64,000 nt of DNA from Ganoderma boninense (GCA_002900995.3 CM035314.1:186001-250000), one strand, 5' to 3'; shown: positions 10,454-21,805, counted from the stretch's first letter. Notes: a model not told the origin generated them from the letters alone. Numbers and translations are program-made.

Positions 10454-11663
10454 CCTCCAAGGTGAGCGTTACTCGGCGGCGGAAGGGGGGCTGTGCCCAC
10501 TTTGGGCGCGAGCGCTCTGCATCCAAATCCGATTGGCCTGAGCTTGCTGCGGCTTCAAGAGCCAACTACGCTTGGTCGCTGGCGCTTCCTGCCCACGGCG
10601 GTCAGTATGCATGCCCCAATATAGAAAGCGGCCGGCGCTGCACGCTCCCTCCCGGTGTTCTGTATGCCTGCTATATTAAGTATCCAATGCGAGCAGCACT
10701 GATTACCTGCCGGGGGTTCATTTACTATTGTATAACTGGCTTGACAAGCTCTGGATATACAATGACAATGATAAATACAATCCCTAGTGCTGAATTGAAC
10801 AATGCCCTGGATATACAATGCCCCGGATGTACAATCCCCCAGAATTACAATCCCCGGATTCACAATTAATAGCACCCTGGATATACAATGCCCCAGATGT
10901 ACAATCCCCCAGAATTACAATCCCCGGATTCACAATTAATAGCACCCTGGATATACAATGCCCCGGATGTACAATGCCCCGGATGTACAATCCCTGGATT
11001 TACAATTAATAGCACCCCAGATATACAATGCGCCAGATATACAATGCACCAGAATTACAATTCCTGGATTCACAATTAATAGCACCCTGGATATACAATG
11101 CACCAGAATTACAATTCCTGGATTCACAATTAATAGCACCCTGGGTATACAATGCCCCGGATGTACAATGCCCCGGATGTACAATCCCTGGATTTACAAT
11201 TAATAGCACCCCAGATATACAATGCACCAGATATACAATGCGCCAGAATTACAATTCCTGGATTCACAATTAATAGCACCCTGGGTATACAATGGACCAG
11301 ATATACAATCCCCCAGAATTACAATCCCTGGATTCACAATTAATAGCACCCCAGATATACAATGCACCAGATATACAATGCCCCGGATGTACAATCTCCA
11401 GAATTACAATCCCCAGATATACAATGCCCTGGATATACAATCTCTGTAATACACATTTTTAGCTGGTTTTACAATACAAGCTGTTGTAGATCTACAATGT
11501 ACTGGATATACAATCCACAACATAGGTAGCATTTACAATTGTCCACCATTGTCATTGTAAACAACCTCCCAGGTATTTAACAATCACAATAGTGAGCACC
11601 AAATACACAATGCTAACTGCAGGTACCTGGGCTATTGTATTACAATGGTGGAAACCACAGGTG
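10454..11663 (-). repeat. Right terminal inverted repeat (about 1.21 kb)
   Basis: This is the reverse complement of 68-1540. It contains the inner unique segment, an array of ACAAT-ended units (about 10775-11455) and an identical outer segment of about 210 bp ending CCACAGGTG. The two outer zones show no difference by eye. The shorter array explains the length difference from the left copy. Confidence 0.9.
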
Positions 11664-11670
11664 ACGATGC
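11664..11670. repeat. Right 7-bp target site duplication (ACGATGC)
   Basis: This is a perfect copy of 61-67, immediately outside the right TIR. Confidence 0.9.
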
Positions 11671-11679
11671 TGCTAGTTG

Positions 11680-14674
11680 CTAGGACAGCGTCTGGATATT
11701 AGCCTCAAGCTGGTTGAGCTCTTTGATGTTGCCATATCCGTGATTAGCGAGGTGGCGGAGTTGCATGAACTGCTCATTGGCCGCCTGCAAGACGTCTTGG
11801 GTCCTCGTTCCCAGCCGGAAGATTTGAGCGAGTGGGGTCTGGGGGGCATCCGGGCTCTCCGGTCCCTCAAGCGGACCGGTGGGATCAACAAGGCCACGCA
11901 GGTTAAGAAAATCTTCGAGCGACGTGGGCCTGTCCTCGGGAAAGAAAGGGGGCTCCTCATCAGTCCATGTCATCAGCCACGGTAGACCGGTCCAAGGGCC
12001 TATGATGTATTCACATCCGAGTTAGCTGATAATGGTGACTGGGCATAAGGCGATCCACTTACCATTCAACCAAGGTACTTTATCATAATCATCCTTTGCT
12101 TGAACGGCCCGGATGCTCTCCACGCTCTCGGACTGGCAGCGATGACGCGGCTGATCGTAGTTCCAGCCTAGGGAACGATGAGACCGGGGTGGCAGTGTCG
12201 CGGCCTTGCCTTTGCCTTTGACTTCGGTCGGAGGCGAAGAGCCTTCGATGGACGAGGACGGACTGCGCCGTCCGCGTGGGGTGTTCTCGGGCAGTGAAGA
12301 CGGTCCCAGGAGATTGTTGTTGTCCGCATCCATTACATCGTCCGCCACAAAAAGGATGTGCTCTTGCTCTGTGTACTCCGGGGCATCCGAAGCATACTCC
12401 AGTTCATCTGGGAGAGTGCCCTCAAAATGGGCCTGCTCTAGCAGTTCTTGTTTGATTGCCTGCGGGTCGTCGTCGTCGCCAGAGTGAGGTGAGTCCAGGT
12501 GGTCCATATCGTGGTCCTCCTGATGAGCGGATGATGTGGCCGGGGTTGTAGGAGGCGGGGAGGTGGGGGCGGAGGAGGGCCTCGAGGGTGATGGGGCTGC
12601 TGATGCAGAGCGCGACTGAGCCAGACTGTCTGATGGAGCTCTGCTTCGTGAATGGGTGCGATGCCCAGATGCGGAGACCGACCGTACTGCTGTCGTTGTA
12701 GAAGGTCGGCGGTGAGGGGGTAGTAAGGGCAACACCGGCACAACTGCTCGACCACGACGTGAGCCGGACGGAACACCAGATGGTGCACGGGTTTGCTCAC
12801 TACGGCTTGGACCCCCGGCAGCCGTGACAGGCTGAAAAGCCGATACCGACGTGGTGGGAACCATGTCCGGGAGGGTGCGAAGCCCCGGTGGTCCCTTCCT
12901 CTTGCGCTTGTCGATCTTAAGCTCGGGAGCGGTCTGACGGTCTGCGTGCTGTTGCACTGCCTTGGTCTTGTTTTTCGGAGCCTTCTTCGGCTGTTCGTCC
13001 ACAGCCTCCATGGCATCCGTGGGGGACTCCTCGCCTGCGTCTTCGTTTGAAGTCTTCTTCGGCTTCCTGAGGAACGCCTCCAATGCTAGTGGAGTGTTCT
13101 CCTCTACAATGTCAGCAACAGTACCGTCCGGTCGCATATCCACAGGGGAAGGGGGAAGTGAGATCTCCGGAAGGGGCACAAAGGGTACTGCACCAACATT
13201 ACCTGATGGTGGCCCCTTCTTGCGCTTGTCGGAGGAGATGGCTCGGTATTGTGCAACGAACCACTCCGGAGGCTGAAAGCCCTGCGGAACTACCTTCGCG
13301 TGCTTGATATTCTTCTTCCCGATGTCCGTGCAACAGCGGTAGTAGTACTCATAGCTGACATAAGCCGCGGCAGCATTACCGCCAGCAACAGTCAGCGAAC
13401 AAGCAGACTTTTTGAGAATGCACCTGTGGCGGGAAGTCGAGACCAGGCCGCAAAAGTGGCAAGGGTGGTTGCCCTGCTTACACGCATCGCAAGGGCGAAG
13501 CTGCGAAGCCAACGTATCAGCATCTGATAGCCCAATAAAAAGTAAGGAAAGCTGTAATACGTGTAGGTACCACTTCCACGGGACTTTATGCTCCTCCATG
13601 TCACCGGCTGCACATTTGCGCTTCACCTCCGGACCTTGTGCATGATCCACCTGAGCCTCCTCCGCTTTTCGCTTACCCTTGACACCCGAGCTTGTAGCCG
13701 GAGCTTGGGACGCCGTCGTCGCCTTGCGTCTAGGCTGTTTGCGGACTCGGGACGTCGCACGCTTGGCCCTTGCACTCTTGCGAGGTACCTGCGGGTTCCT
13801 CGACGTCGTCAATCTCTTCCTCTCCGTCCGAGGCCACGGACTGCGCATCCGCTGCTGTACTGGTTCCCGGACGGGCTGAGTGATGCCCCGGACGCTCGGC
13901 GGACTGCCCTCGACGAGTCTGAGACCAACCCCTGCGCGCGCTGGTAAATCCGGGCTGAGAGCGGCCCCTGCCTGTGCTGCCCACTGCGGTCTGAGAGCGG
14001 CCCCTGCATGTGGTGCCCACATCGGGCTCCTCCGGATGCTCTTCGGGAGATGCCCAGCCGGGTTCTGGGGGTGGGTTTGGTGCTGCGAGAACAGGTTCTG
14101 GAAATACCGGATGGAAGCAATGAGTGGTTAATATGGACAGCGGAAAGACATGTAATATACGTACGATCGATGTAAGGCTCCCACCATTTGGTCCGGACCT
14201 CCTCCAGTGGGAGGAGCTGCAGTCCGGGGGCATAGTTGTCCGGTGTGATGCCACCGAGAGCAGTGTGACGCAGATGGGCCGGAGGCGCAAGGCACTCGTG
14301 CGTGCCATAGACCGGGATCACAGTTTCTGTTTCGAAAGGGGTCTACACGAAGCATCATCAGTACCGGACCTAATCAGTCGAGCCGGACGTACCACAAGAC
14401 TGCGACCCTCTTGTAGCAATATGTTTTTGTTGTTGGCCCAAATGGCCCCCATGGCAACTCGAGGGAGGAAGGAGAAGCAACCGCGTTTAAGACACCGAAT
14501 GAGTTGATTGGTGATGTGGCAAAATTGGCGGTCCCATCGAAGGCGGAGGTAAGGGTTTTGCTTTGGCTGCATCTCAAAGGTGTAGTGGAGTTCGGATGCA
14601 TATTCTCGGACTTCATTTATGAGCTCCGGCGTGGGTTGGGGGCGAGGTTGGGATTTTTTGGTGTTTTTAGCCAT
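11680..14674 (-). pseudogene. Unrecognised Cys-rich, Ser/Pro-rich protein gene, apparently truncated and frameshifted
   Basis: The family is not recognised. Reverse-strand exons are 14674-14393, 14342-14165, 14097-12063 and 11999-11680, with GT-AG introns. The N-terminus (residues 1-150) is compact, with helices containing YASELHYTFEMQ and the block EEVRTKWWEPYID. A disordered acidic then strongly basic stretch follows. Next is a Cys/His segment, CDACKQGNHPCHFCG then CILKKSAC, that could bind zinc. The rest is Ser/Pro-rich, with KVPWLNG joined across the last intron to PWTGLPWLM. The exon total is one base over a multiple of three. The frame must switch near 13795, between an acidic reading (EEEIDDVEEPAG) and a basic one (PRKSARAKRATSRVRK), so a one-base indel is likely. 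The present stop lies 10 bp from the KDZ target duplication. The coding end probably continued into positions 1-60. Confidence 0.6.
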
Positions 14675-14975
14675 AGCAAGGTAGGGATGAGTGGATTCGA
14701 AGTGGACAGATGTACGTGGTGCAATCGATGATGGTGGTCGTCGGCGCAAGAAGTGAACAGACTCATAAGTTGTGGTAATATTATCGCGATCTCTTATCTG
14801 ATTCCTCAGACGTTGTTGTGGTTGGGTAGACGCCAGACAGACGCCCGGCGTTGAGGAGGCGCTTCCACACACTTCACGCAGCTTTGTGTTCCCCAGGATC
14901 GCACTACAAACTTAAGGTATGTCTTTCACACAGCGGATAACTCACGAAAACTGTCTTAATTATCAACGTGATTGC
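14675..14975. promoter_or_regulatory. Divergent intergenic region with a probable 5' UTR intron
   Basis: About 300 bp separate the ATG of the reverse gene (14674) from the forward gene. A well-formed intron (GTATGT ... TTGCAG, about 14919-14977) ends immediately before an ATG, as expected for an intron in the 5' untranslated region of the forward gene. Shared promoter function is inferred. Confidence 0.4.
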
Positions 14976-15772
14976 AGATGTCCTCAGAGGGCGCAAAACA
15001 TTTAAAGAAGCGCGGGCGTGCAGAATCCGGAGGTACTTGACCCGCCCTCTGACCGTACGGCAGCTAAGGGTTAGCGTATAGCGTCCGAATTGAAACCATC
15101 AACGAAACACGTTAGGTTGAGACTACCTACTCCGATCCGGGACGTTACCCCAATGTTATTAACGTCAACCTCATCCCCAAACCCATGGCAAGTGTAGGTA
15201 TTGTGATGCTGTCCAGAGGGCCTGGTAGGTGATAAATGACACTGTTTGTACGGCAGGGATGCTAGAGAGGACTGTGAGGACAATCGACTGCAACAGAGAC
15301 CTCCAGCAAAAGCCCCCGGACCGTCCGAGAATATGGAAGATCCAATGGACGATGGTGATTTATCACCGATGCTCTATTGTGGTGGCTCTCCGGGCGCACT
15401 TCCTTCTCTGTCCGAAGGCGTTGAATCTAAATCTTCACGCCAGGTACGCTGATGAATGTATTGCTCACTTGTCTATTGTCTGGTTGCTTATGACACACTG
15501 CTCGCATACTGACAGGTTGTAGGGCACACGGCTGACGCTGACCCCGCGCGCCGGAGCTCGAGCTTGCACTCCGGATCCTCGCAGCAGCCAGTCTTCTACC
15601 ACAGCGAGTCTCCGGGGCCTGCCACCCCAGACCCCGCGCGCCGGAGCTCGAGCTCGCACTCCGGATCCTCGCAGCCATGGTTCTACCGTGCGGAATACTC
15701 CACATCATCCGCAATGGACATGATGCCTTCCTCTTGGCCGAACCGGGACACGTCGCAATGGCCGTTGCTAAG

Positions 15773-15780
15773 GCGTTCAC
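15773..15780. repeat. Left 8-bp target site duplication (GCGTTCAC) of hAT-1
   Basis: It is identical to 20007-20014 on the other side of the element. Eight bases is the normal hAT duplication length. Confidence 0.93.
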
Positions 15781-15787
15781 TAGGGAA

Positions 15788-15853
15788 TAGCAGGGGGTAC
15801 AGGGGTTTTGGGGGTTGGGGGTAAGGGTGTACAAGGGTAGGGGTGGGGGTTGC
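15788..15853 (+). repeat. G-run-rich subterminal region of hAT-1 (left)
   Basis: This segment has many closely spaced runs of 3-5 G (CAGGGGGTACAGGGG, GTAAGGGTGTAC, AAGGGTAGGGGTGGGGG). It is compatible with G-quadruplex formation and superficially telomere-like. A comparable tract lies at about 19921-19992 near the other end, so this is an element feature rather than chance flanking DNA. Confidence 0.6.
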
Positions 15854-16294
15854 CCATGAAACACCCTTGCCAAACCCCTCACCCTTGCAGCCACCCTTCC
15901 TTCCAACTGCCACAGCCACCAGACCGGACAAAGCATGCATGAAGCACTGGTCCCTCCACAGCCACCTGTGCCAGAGACGCGCATGAAGCGCCTGTTTCGG
16001 GGTGGGCATCGTTCCAAAATGCAAGTCCGACCATCGATACACGGGCATTGCTGCCTGCTCAGCCCCGTGTCTGGGCTCGCGCTCTGTCGGAATTCAAACT
16101 ATTTACCTTACATAGAATTGATGCTGAATTTGGAGTGCAAAGGCAGTAGATTCTGTACAGTTCTTGCATAAGCAGCGTGAACGGGAGACTAGTTGTACAG
16201 TGGCAGCATTCCTCGAGGCAGATGAGAATCAACAAGCTTCCCTTCCCAGTCTCCCATCGAAACTCTATCACGCTTCCCCCATACATTTGAGTCC

Positions 16295-19200
16295 ATGCAA
16301 AAGCGTGCCGGAACATCCACAGCGACGAGGTCCCCACCTCCCAAGAAGGCACGGAACCGTGCTCCATCGGCATCTAGTTCGAAACTGAGCAGTAAGAAGT
16401 CGAAGCAACCGAAGGAGCCAAAGGCGAGGCCCGAGCCGCGGCTGGCCCCCTCGAAGTTGAAAGGTCGGCCTATCCGAGAGAAGGATGGCGATGGCGAAAG
16501 CCCCGAGTGCATGCATGCACAGAAGGCCCGGGGGACCCACTCGAGCGCGCGCGCGTCTCCCGATGTTGAAGATGACGGGCTGGAGATCTTGAGCGATGGA
16601 GAGAAGGGCGACGAGGAGACGAGTAGCCAGGAAGAAGTGGAGGGAAATGGCGATGGGAAGGAGGTAGATCCCGAGGCTGAGCTAGGTGCGAGGCACCGCT
16701 TCTCAATACATATCTGCGCGGTTCTAGATCAGTACATCTAGATGATCTCATGCGCGGCTGGGACGCACCGATATATGCGTTTTTCGAGCCACGGCCAGAA
16801 ATTGACTACAAGGATGGGCGCCGTAGTCACGTCTTCAAGTGCGCGAAGGCCAACTGCAAGGCCAAAAACGGGGTGCGGCGGTTTCTCGACACTCAGGACT
16901 CTACGTCCACCTCCAATTTGAGGCGCCATGTCGAATCCTGCTAGGGGAAGAAGGCCCTGAGCCTCGCGCAAGAGATCGGCAACGCAGATGACGCGCGCGA
17001 TAAGATCTTCGACCAGGTGCTGCGTGAGGCGCCGCTCACAGCGCACTTCGAGCGAAATAAAGGTGGGCGCATCACGTATCTGCACCACAACCACACGAAG
17101 GTCGAGACACGAACCGAGATTGTTAAGTGGGTGTGTGAGTATGCGCGGCCGTTCCGAATTGTCAAGGACCGGGGCTTCCTGGTCTTGATGAAGACCGGGC
17201 GCCCAGGGCACTACATCCCGTTGCCTTCAACAGTCTCGCGTGACGTTAAAGTCGTGTTCGCGCAGACTCAGAATCGCATTGTGAAGATTCTGCAGGTGCG
17301 TAGTTAGTAAACGCACCGAGTTGTGAGTACTTATATGCACGGTTAGGACTACACGGGCAAGCTCGCTTTCACCAAGGACGCCTGGACTTCCCCCAATCAC
17401 CGATCCTTTGTCACGCTTTGCGTCCACCTGGAGCACAAGGGAGTTCCGCTGTCGATGGTGCTCGATGTCGTCCAAGTCGCGAAATCGCACACAGGCGTCC
17501 ACCTCGCTGAGGCGTTCGCAGACATCCTGGAGGACTTCGGGATCAGCGACAAGGTGCGTAACAGGAGTGCGCGAGGTTGCGGAGGTCGCACGCACCAGGG
17601 AAAAACTCACCCGCATGGTTTCTAGCATGTACATGTTACTTGCGACAACGCTTCTAACAATGACGCGATGGTGCGCCACCTCGTCGAGCTCCCCCCGGAG
17701 TTCGACGGGCAGCGATCACGCGTACGCTGCTTCCTGCACGTTTTGAGCCTGGTCGTCAAGGCCTTGGTCCGGGAGTTCGACGCACGGCCGAACGCGCATG
17801 CGAAGGTGAAGGATGAGGAGGAGGAGGAGCTGTGCGCGTTGGCTGCTGATCTGGAAGCTTTCGAGAGGGAGCGGGAACAGAAGCGCGATGCACGCCAGCG
17901 ACGATCTGGCTCCCCGGATGATGAAGACGAGGAGGACGAGGAGGACGCTCTTGAGGCAGACGACCCAGGCGACGAGGTAGATCCACTGAAGGACTTGACT
18001 GAAGAGGAGTGCGAGAAGTTTGAGATGGAGGTGCGTCCAATGAAGCTGGCCCTGGCAAAGGTAAGTCCTCGCATGTACGATACCCCCGCACTGACCGCGC
18101 TGCTCGAAAATGCGAACTCACCGTTCCACAGATACGAACCCTTGGGTTCAAAATTATTAACTCAAGCACGCGACTCCTGCCCATCTGGAAGCAGACGTGC
18201 GCCGACGAAGACCTGCCCGTGCGCCTGCTCCTCCGAGATGTCCGGACCAGGTGGAACTCTACCTTCGATATGTTGAATTTTGCGGTCAAGTACAGAGCGG
18301 TGACCAACGAGATGACGATGCAGCCGGGGAACAAGTTGAGGGTGTACGAGCTGTTGGAAGACGCCTGGAAGGGACTGCGGCAGCTTCAACAGGTGCTTAA
18401 GGTTCGTGTGGCTGACGAACTTTAACCATAATTCTTACTGACGAACTTTATTCTGCCGCGCTCGGACAATGCCCTTCCAACCCATTTTGGGTTGCTTGTC
18501 GTCGTCGTCCTGTCTCTCGCTGGACGGCCTTTGGCATCTTCACCGGTCCTCAACCTCCGCACTCCTCTCGGCCTCCTCTCGTGCTCTACTCGGATCTCGA
18601 CGCTCGCGCAAACAGGTCTTCAAGAGTGCGACCTTGTCCTTCTCTCACGCCGGCACACCGAACCTCGTGCAGGTCATCCCTGTGATGGACCACGTCGAGG
18701 AGAAGTTGACAGAAGCTACTCACGGCGACAAATACGACATCCCGATCCGCGTCGCCTGCTCTTTGGCGAAGAACATCTTGAACAAGTACTACTCGTTAAC
18801 TGACTCGTCCGCGACCTACCGCATTGCGATGAGTAAGTTGACCACACTGTGGTTATTCCCCTGAAATATTTATTAACCTTGCTTGCAGTTCTTCATCCGA
18901 AATACAAACTCGAATACTTCAAGAAGCTCAACTGGACGAACACCTGGCAGCGCACTGCACGCGAGCTCGTCGAGACAGAGTACGCCAACAGCTACAAAGG
19001 TCAATTCGACGGCTCCCAGAACTCACGCGCTGGGACACCGAGCGGCGACGATGGTCCAAGACGGGAACGCGCAGACGACGACGCCTGGGAGGATGAAGAT
19101 TCAGAGGACGGACATGTACGTTGCTCTCAAGCTTGCCTGTGTGCCGCACACGCTAACCACTTATTTCTTTCAGAGCTTATTCGACATCCTTGACGAGCGC

Positions 19201-19661
19201 GATGCCGCTGGACCGGACGACGACATTGGTGATGAGCTTGAGCACTACCTCGTGGCACCAACCCAGAACGTTGGCTCCGAGGTGCTCCGCTGGTGGAAGG
19301 ATAGACAGTCTATCTATCCTAACCTCTCGCGGATGGCCATCGACTACCTTGTCATTCCCGGTGCGTGTGCTTACCAGGCTCCCTCGTATGCACTCATTCC
19401 GACTGATCTCTTTCTACTGCGGCAGCAACCTTGGTCGACGTCGAGAGGCTGTTTAGCCGAGGACGTCTTGTCCTGTCTCACGTCCGGAACCGGCTCAGCG
19501 CTCAGACGACACGCGCGATTCTCTGTGTCGGAGCTTGGAGTGTGCTCGAGCTTGTGAAGCGTGAGGACGCACGGAAGGTGGCCGAGCTTGAGGATATCGA
19601 GGGCGACTCGGATGTTGAGTTAGAGGAAGGCTGGGATACGATAGACACAAGTGTGCATTAG
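16295..19661 (+). pseudogene. hAT transposase (BED finger, hATC dimerisation), one nonsense codon
   Basis: Nine exons (16295-16685, 16742-17295, 17347-17553, 17626-18060, 18132-18401, 18616-18832, 18889-19115, 19174-19360, 19426-19661) total exactly 908 codons. Residues 1-130 are basic then acidic. A BED-type finger follows (FKCAKANCKAK ... SNLRRHVESC, about 165-197). The catalytic region has FTKDAWTSPNH, VTCDNASNND, RCFLHVLSLVVKA with an acidic insert, RTRWNSTFDM and LHPKYKLEYF. The C-terminus is the hATC domain, PATLVDVERLFSRGR with LSAQTTRAIL. TAG at 16942-16944 directly follows the last BED cysteine, where related proteins commonly have Trp. TGG to TAG is the simplest explanation. One intron (18402-18615) is unusually long. 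Confidence 0.88.
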
Positions 19662-20006
19662 CCTTCGTGAACCTTCTTCTCCCCGTGTACACAAGATCCA
19701 TCATCCCAATGCGCCGCGCGCGGGCCACGGTGTCGATGTCATGTACTTCTGTATCATCATGTTGCATTTTTTATTAGACTACTGTGTACTACAAGCGTGA
19801 ATGTGATGTGCTATGAGTCTGTTTACTGTTGGATGGGCATGCACCTGTGAATACCCTTCAAAATACCCTTGACCCCCCGGACCCTCTACCCTGTGCCTGA
19901 TACACTCCTACCCCCGTACACCCAGGGGTTAAAGGGTAGGGGTTTGGGGGGTAAGGGTAGAGGGTGTCGTGCTGGACACCTGGGGGTTACCCCCCGCCAT
20001 TCCCTA

Positions 20007-20014
20007 GCGTTCAC
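20007..20014. repeat. Right 8-bp target site duplication (GCGTTCAC) of hAT-1
   Basis: It is a perfect copy of 15773-15780. Confidence 0.93.
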
Positions 20015-20699
20015 ACCATGTGGGGCATGTTTTGAACATTCAGGACTCTCCATCACAACCACTGGTATCGCCGTGCGATTGGAGACGCAACACTAGAAGG
20101 AGTGCGTCCACCCCGCCAAAATGCATGGATGAGGGTGGAAGGGGTTCAGAGGCTACCTCTGTAAACCTCATGGAACGCCTCAGAGTCGATTCTCTGTCAC
20201 CTGAGAGAACATCTGCCACATTGAATGCAGTACAGCGCGTGCGCTGCACTGTCCGATTTCGCAACATAGATTCCATTCCATCCCCAAAGCAAATTCAGAA
20301 CCCAACCATCTCTCCATTAATGCCAGAGTGTTTACCAGATAGCGAAAGTCGACGATGGCTAGAAGATCGACATGCGAGGCTGGATGAAGAGATACATGTG
20401 TTGGAGGCGCAATATTCCAATCTCCGTTCTCTGCGTGAGGTTCCAGCGACACTTGTCCCGAGTTCCTGGGATACATATAATGTGGTCTTTGCATCTAATT
20501 TGGATGAGGTAGCAACGGTATGGGGCGAATGGGAGACTATGTACGGAGCACAGGACGGACATAATACGTAGAGTATATTTGGCGGCAGCAGTAATGTACC
20601 AGTTTAGATGGTAATGGATGGCTGTGCATGACAGCAGATATCAGCAATTGTGATACACCCTATAATACACAGGAACAAGGGTTGTCCGAGGGTACGTTG

Positions 20700-21190
20700 T
20701 CCCAGAGTACGGTGCACGCGTCCGGCCAGGCAGATGGAGTACCTGTTCATACCGTCCGGCCAGTACCACCACTCGGATGGTGGTCCATGCTACTGCAGCG
20801 CACATAGGATGCCATACGTACCGTGCGGCGACCAGGGGGTGGCCATCCGAGCGTACGGTGCACGCGTCTGGCCAGGCGGATGGAGTACCTGTTCATAATG
20901 TCTGGCCGGTACCACCACTCGGACGGTGGTCCATGCTACTGCAGCGCACATAGGACGCCTCCGGCCGGGAGGATGGAGTACCTGTTCATACCGTCCGGCC
21001 GGTACCACCACTCGGACGGTGGTCCATGCTACTGCAGCGCACATAGGACGCCATACGTACCGTGCGGCGACCAGGGGGTGGCCATCTGAGCGTACGGTAC
21101 ACGCATCCGGCCAGGCGGATGGAGTACCTGTTCATAACGTCTGGCCGGTACCACCACTCGGACGGTGGTCCATGCTACTGCAGCGCACAT
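20700..21190. repeat. Tandem repeat of about 150-bp units
   Basis: There are four starts of a unit marked by CCGGCCAGGCGGATGGAGTA, at about 20716, 20869, 20958 and 21105. Each continues through TACCACCACTCGGA and TGGTCCATGCTACTGCAGCG. Two spacings are about 150 bp and one is 89 bp, which indicates an internal deletion. Each unit also holds short inverted pieces such as CCACTCGGACGGTGG. It lies between the hAT-split gene and the Gypsy element and has no coding support. Confidence 0.75.
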
Positions 21191-21800
21191 TGTTACCCCA
21201 CGTAGTTGCATATATGTAGTTGGGAGAACATGGGAGGCATACCGTCAGAGGCAGAGAGCAGATACATGGTCACGGGAGCGATAGGTGTTAGATTCTTACA
21301 TCAGGTGTGGTTTAGTTGTCGTATCGACATGAAAATATCTTTCCCTACACGCAATAGACCGTATATACAGTACATATAAGATTTGGAGTTACCCTCTTTG
21401 AAGCTACCAGAAGTTTGGAAACCAGCCCTCCTACCTACATAGGCGCTAAGGAGTGAATTGGGTCAGAAGCCCTCGATGTAGTGCATTCTAATATTGTTCA
21501 ACACTGTATATTTGGACAATAGTGATATTACAACATGAGACAAAGCTCCAGGACACCAACAGTGAATAAGATTATACCCCCACACTAGATGCAGGTACAT
21601 ACCTAGATGAACTCACCAAACATTGAGCACCGAGAACTGAGATGGACTGTCCGGCCGGAATCTTCTGGTATGTCATACCCGGCCGGACTGCACATTCCAT
21701 ACTACACAGGCATCCGGGCTGGGCCCGGGTGACCAGCAAGTGCATGGAATTACACCCCCCAGGTGGCTGACACTTACAAGTTACAGTACATATTAGTGGA
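21191..21800. other. Unassigned gap before the Gypsy element
   Basis: These 610 bp show no supportable gene. I could not find a copy of the 3' LTR start (TGTTACGACC) here. The Gypsy element is therefore 5'-truncated or rearranged within this stretch. A CCGGCCGGA palindrome recurs around 21650-21690. Confidence 0.4.
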
Positions 21801-21805
21801 ACCAT

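Larger units (their letters stand above)
68..11663. mobile_element. Complete KDZ-class DNA transposon with long minisatellite TIRs
   Basis: This 11.6-kb element is bounded by inverted termini starting CACCTGTGGTTTCCACC and is flanked by the 7-bp duplication ACGATGC. It contains a KDZ transposase (6295-10298) on the forward strand. A reverse-strand passenger gene (1696-4537) and a small forward passenger with an RNase H1 N-terminal-like domain (4800-5614) are divergently arranged. KDZ (Kyakuja-Dileera-Zisupton) elements are known to be abundant in mushroom-forming fungi. The borders are directly visible. The mobility class is inferred from the transposase. The transposase carries two in-frame stops, so this copy is probably not autonomous now. 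Confidence 0.9.
15781..20006 (+). mobile_element. hAT transposon 1 (4.2 kb)
   Basis: The termini are short imperfect inverted repeats, TAGGGAATAGCAGGGGG on the left and its counterpart TAGGGAATGGCGGGGGG read from the right. A perfect 8-bp duplication, GCGTTCAC, flanks them. Inside is a nine-exon hAT transposase in the same orientation. G-run-rich DNA follows each end. The element lies inside the coding sequence of the forward gene at about 14978-20571. Confidence 0.93.
14978..20571 (+). pseudogene. Unrecognised gene interrupted by a hAT element
   Basis: A candidate first exon begins ATGTCCTCAGAGG at 14978. The exon at about 15250-15452 reads EDCEDNRLQQRPP to SSRQ and splices at CTGACAG to an exon reading VVGHTADADPARRSSS. 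That exon runs without a stop to 15780. Removing 15781-20014 (hAT plus one target copy) joins it in frame to 20015-20571, a 185-residue open tail with a coiled-coil-like segment (RLDEEIHVLEAQYSNL) and a stop at 20569-20571. The exon upstream of the insertion contains two copies of a unit with PDPARRSSSSHSGSSQ. The function is unknown. The N-terminal exon structure around 15020-15250 is not settled. In-frame continuity across the insertion is the strongest evidence that this was one gene. Confidence 0.6.

Noticed and set aside
13730..14022. Possible intron reconciling two frames in the 11680-14674 gene
   Set aside because: The only phase-compatible acceptor is a weak GAG, and both frames remain coding-like right up to about 13795. 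A one-base indel is simpler. It is kept as uncertain in the feature.
21189..21215. TGTTACC as a possible 5' LTR start
   Set aside because: The sequence after TGTTACC differs completely from the 3' LTR start TGTTACGACCAATAGCC.
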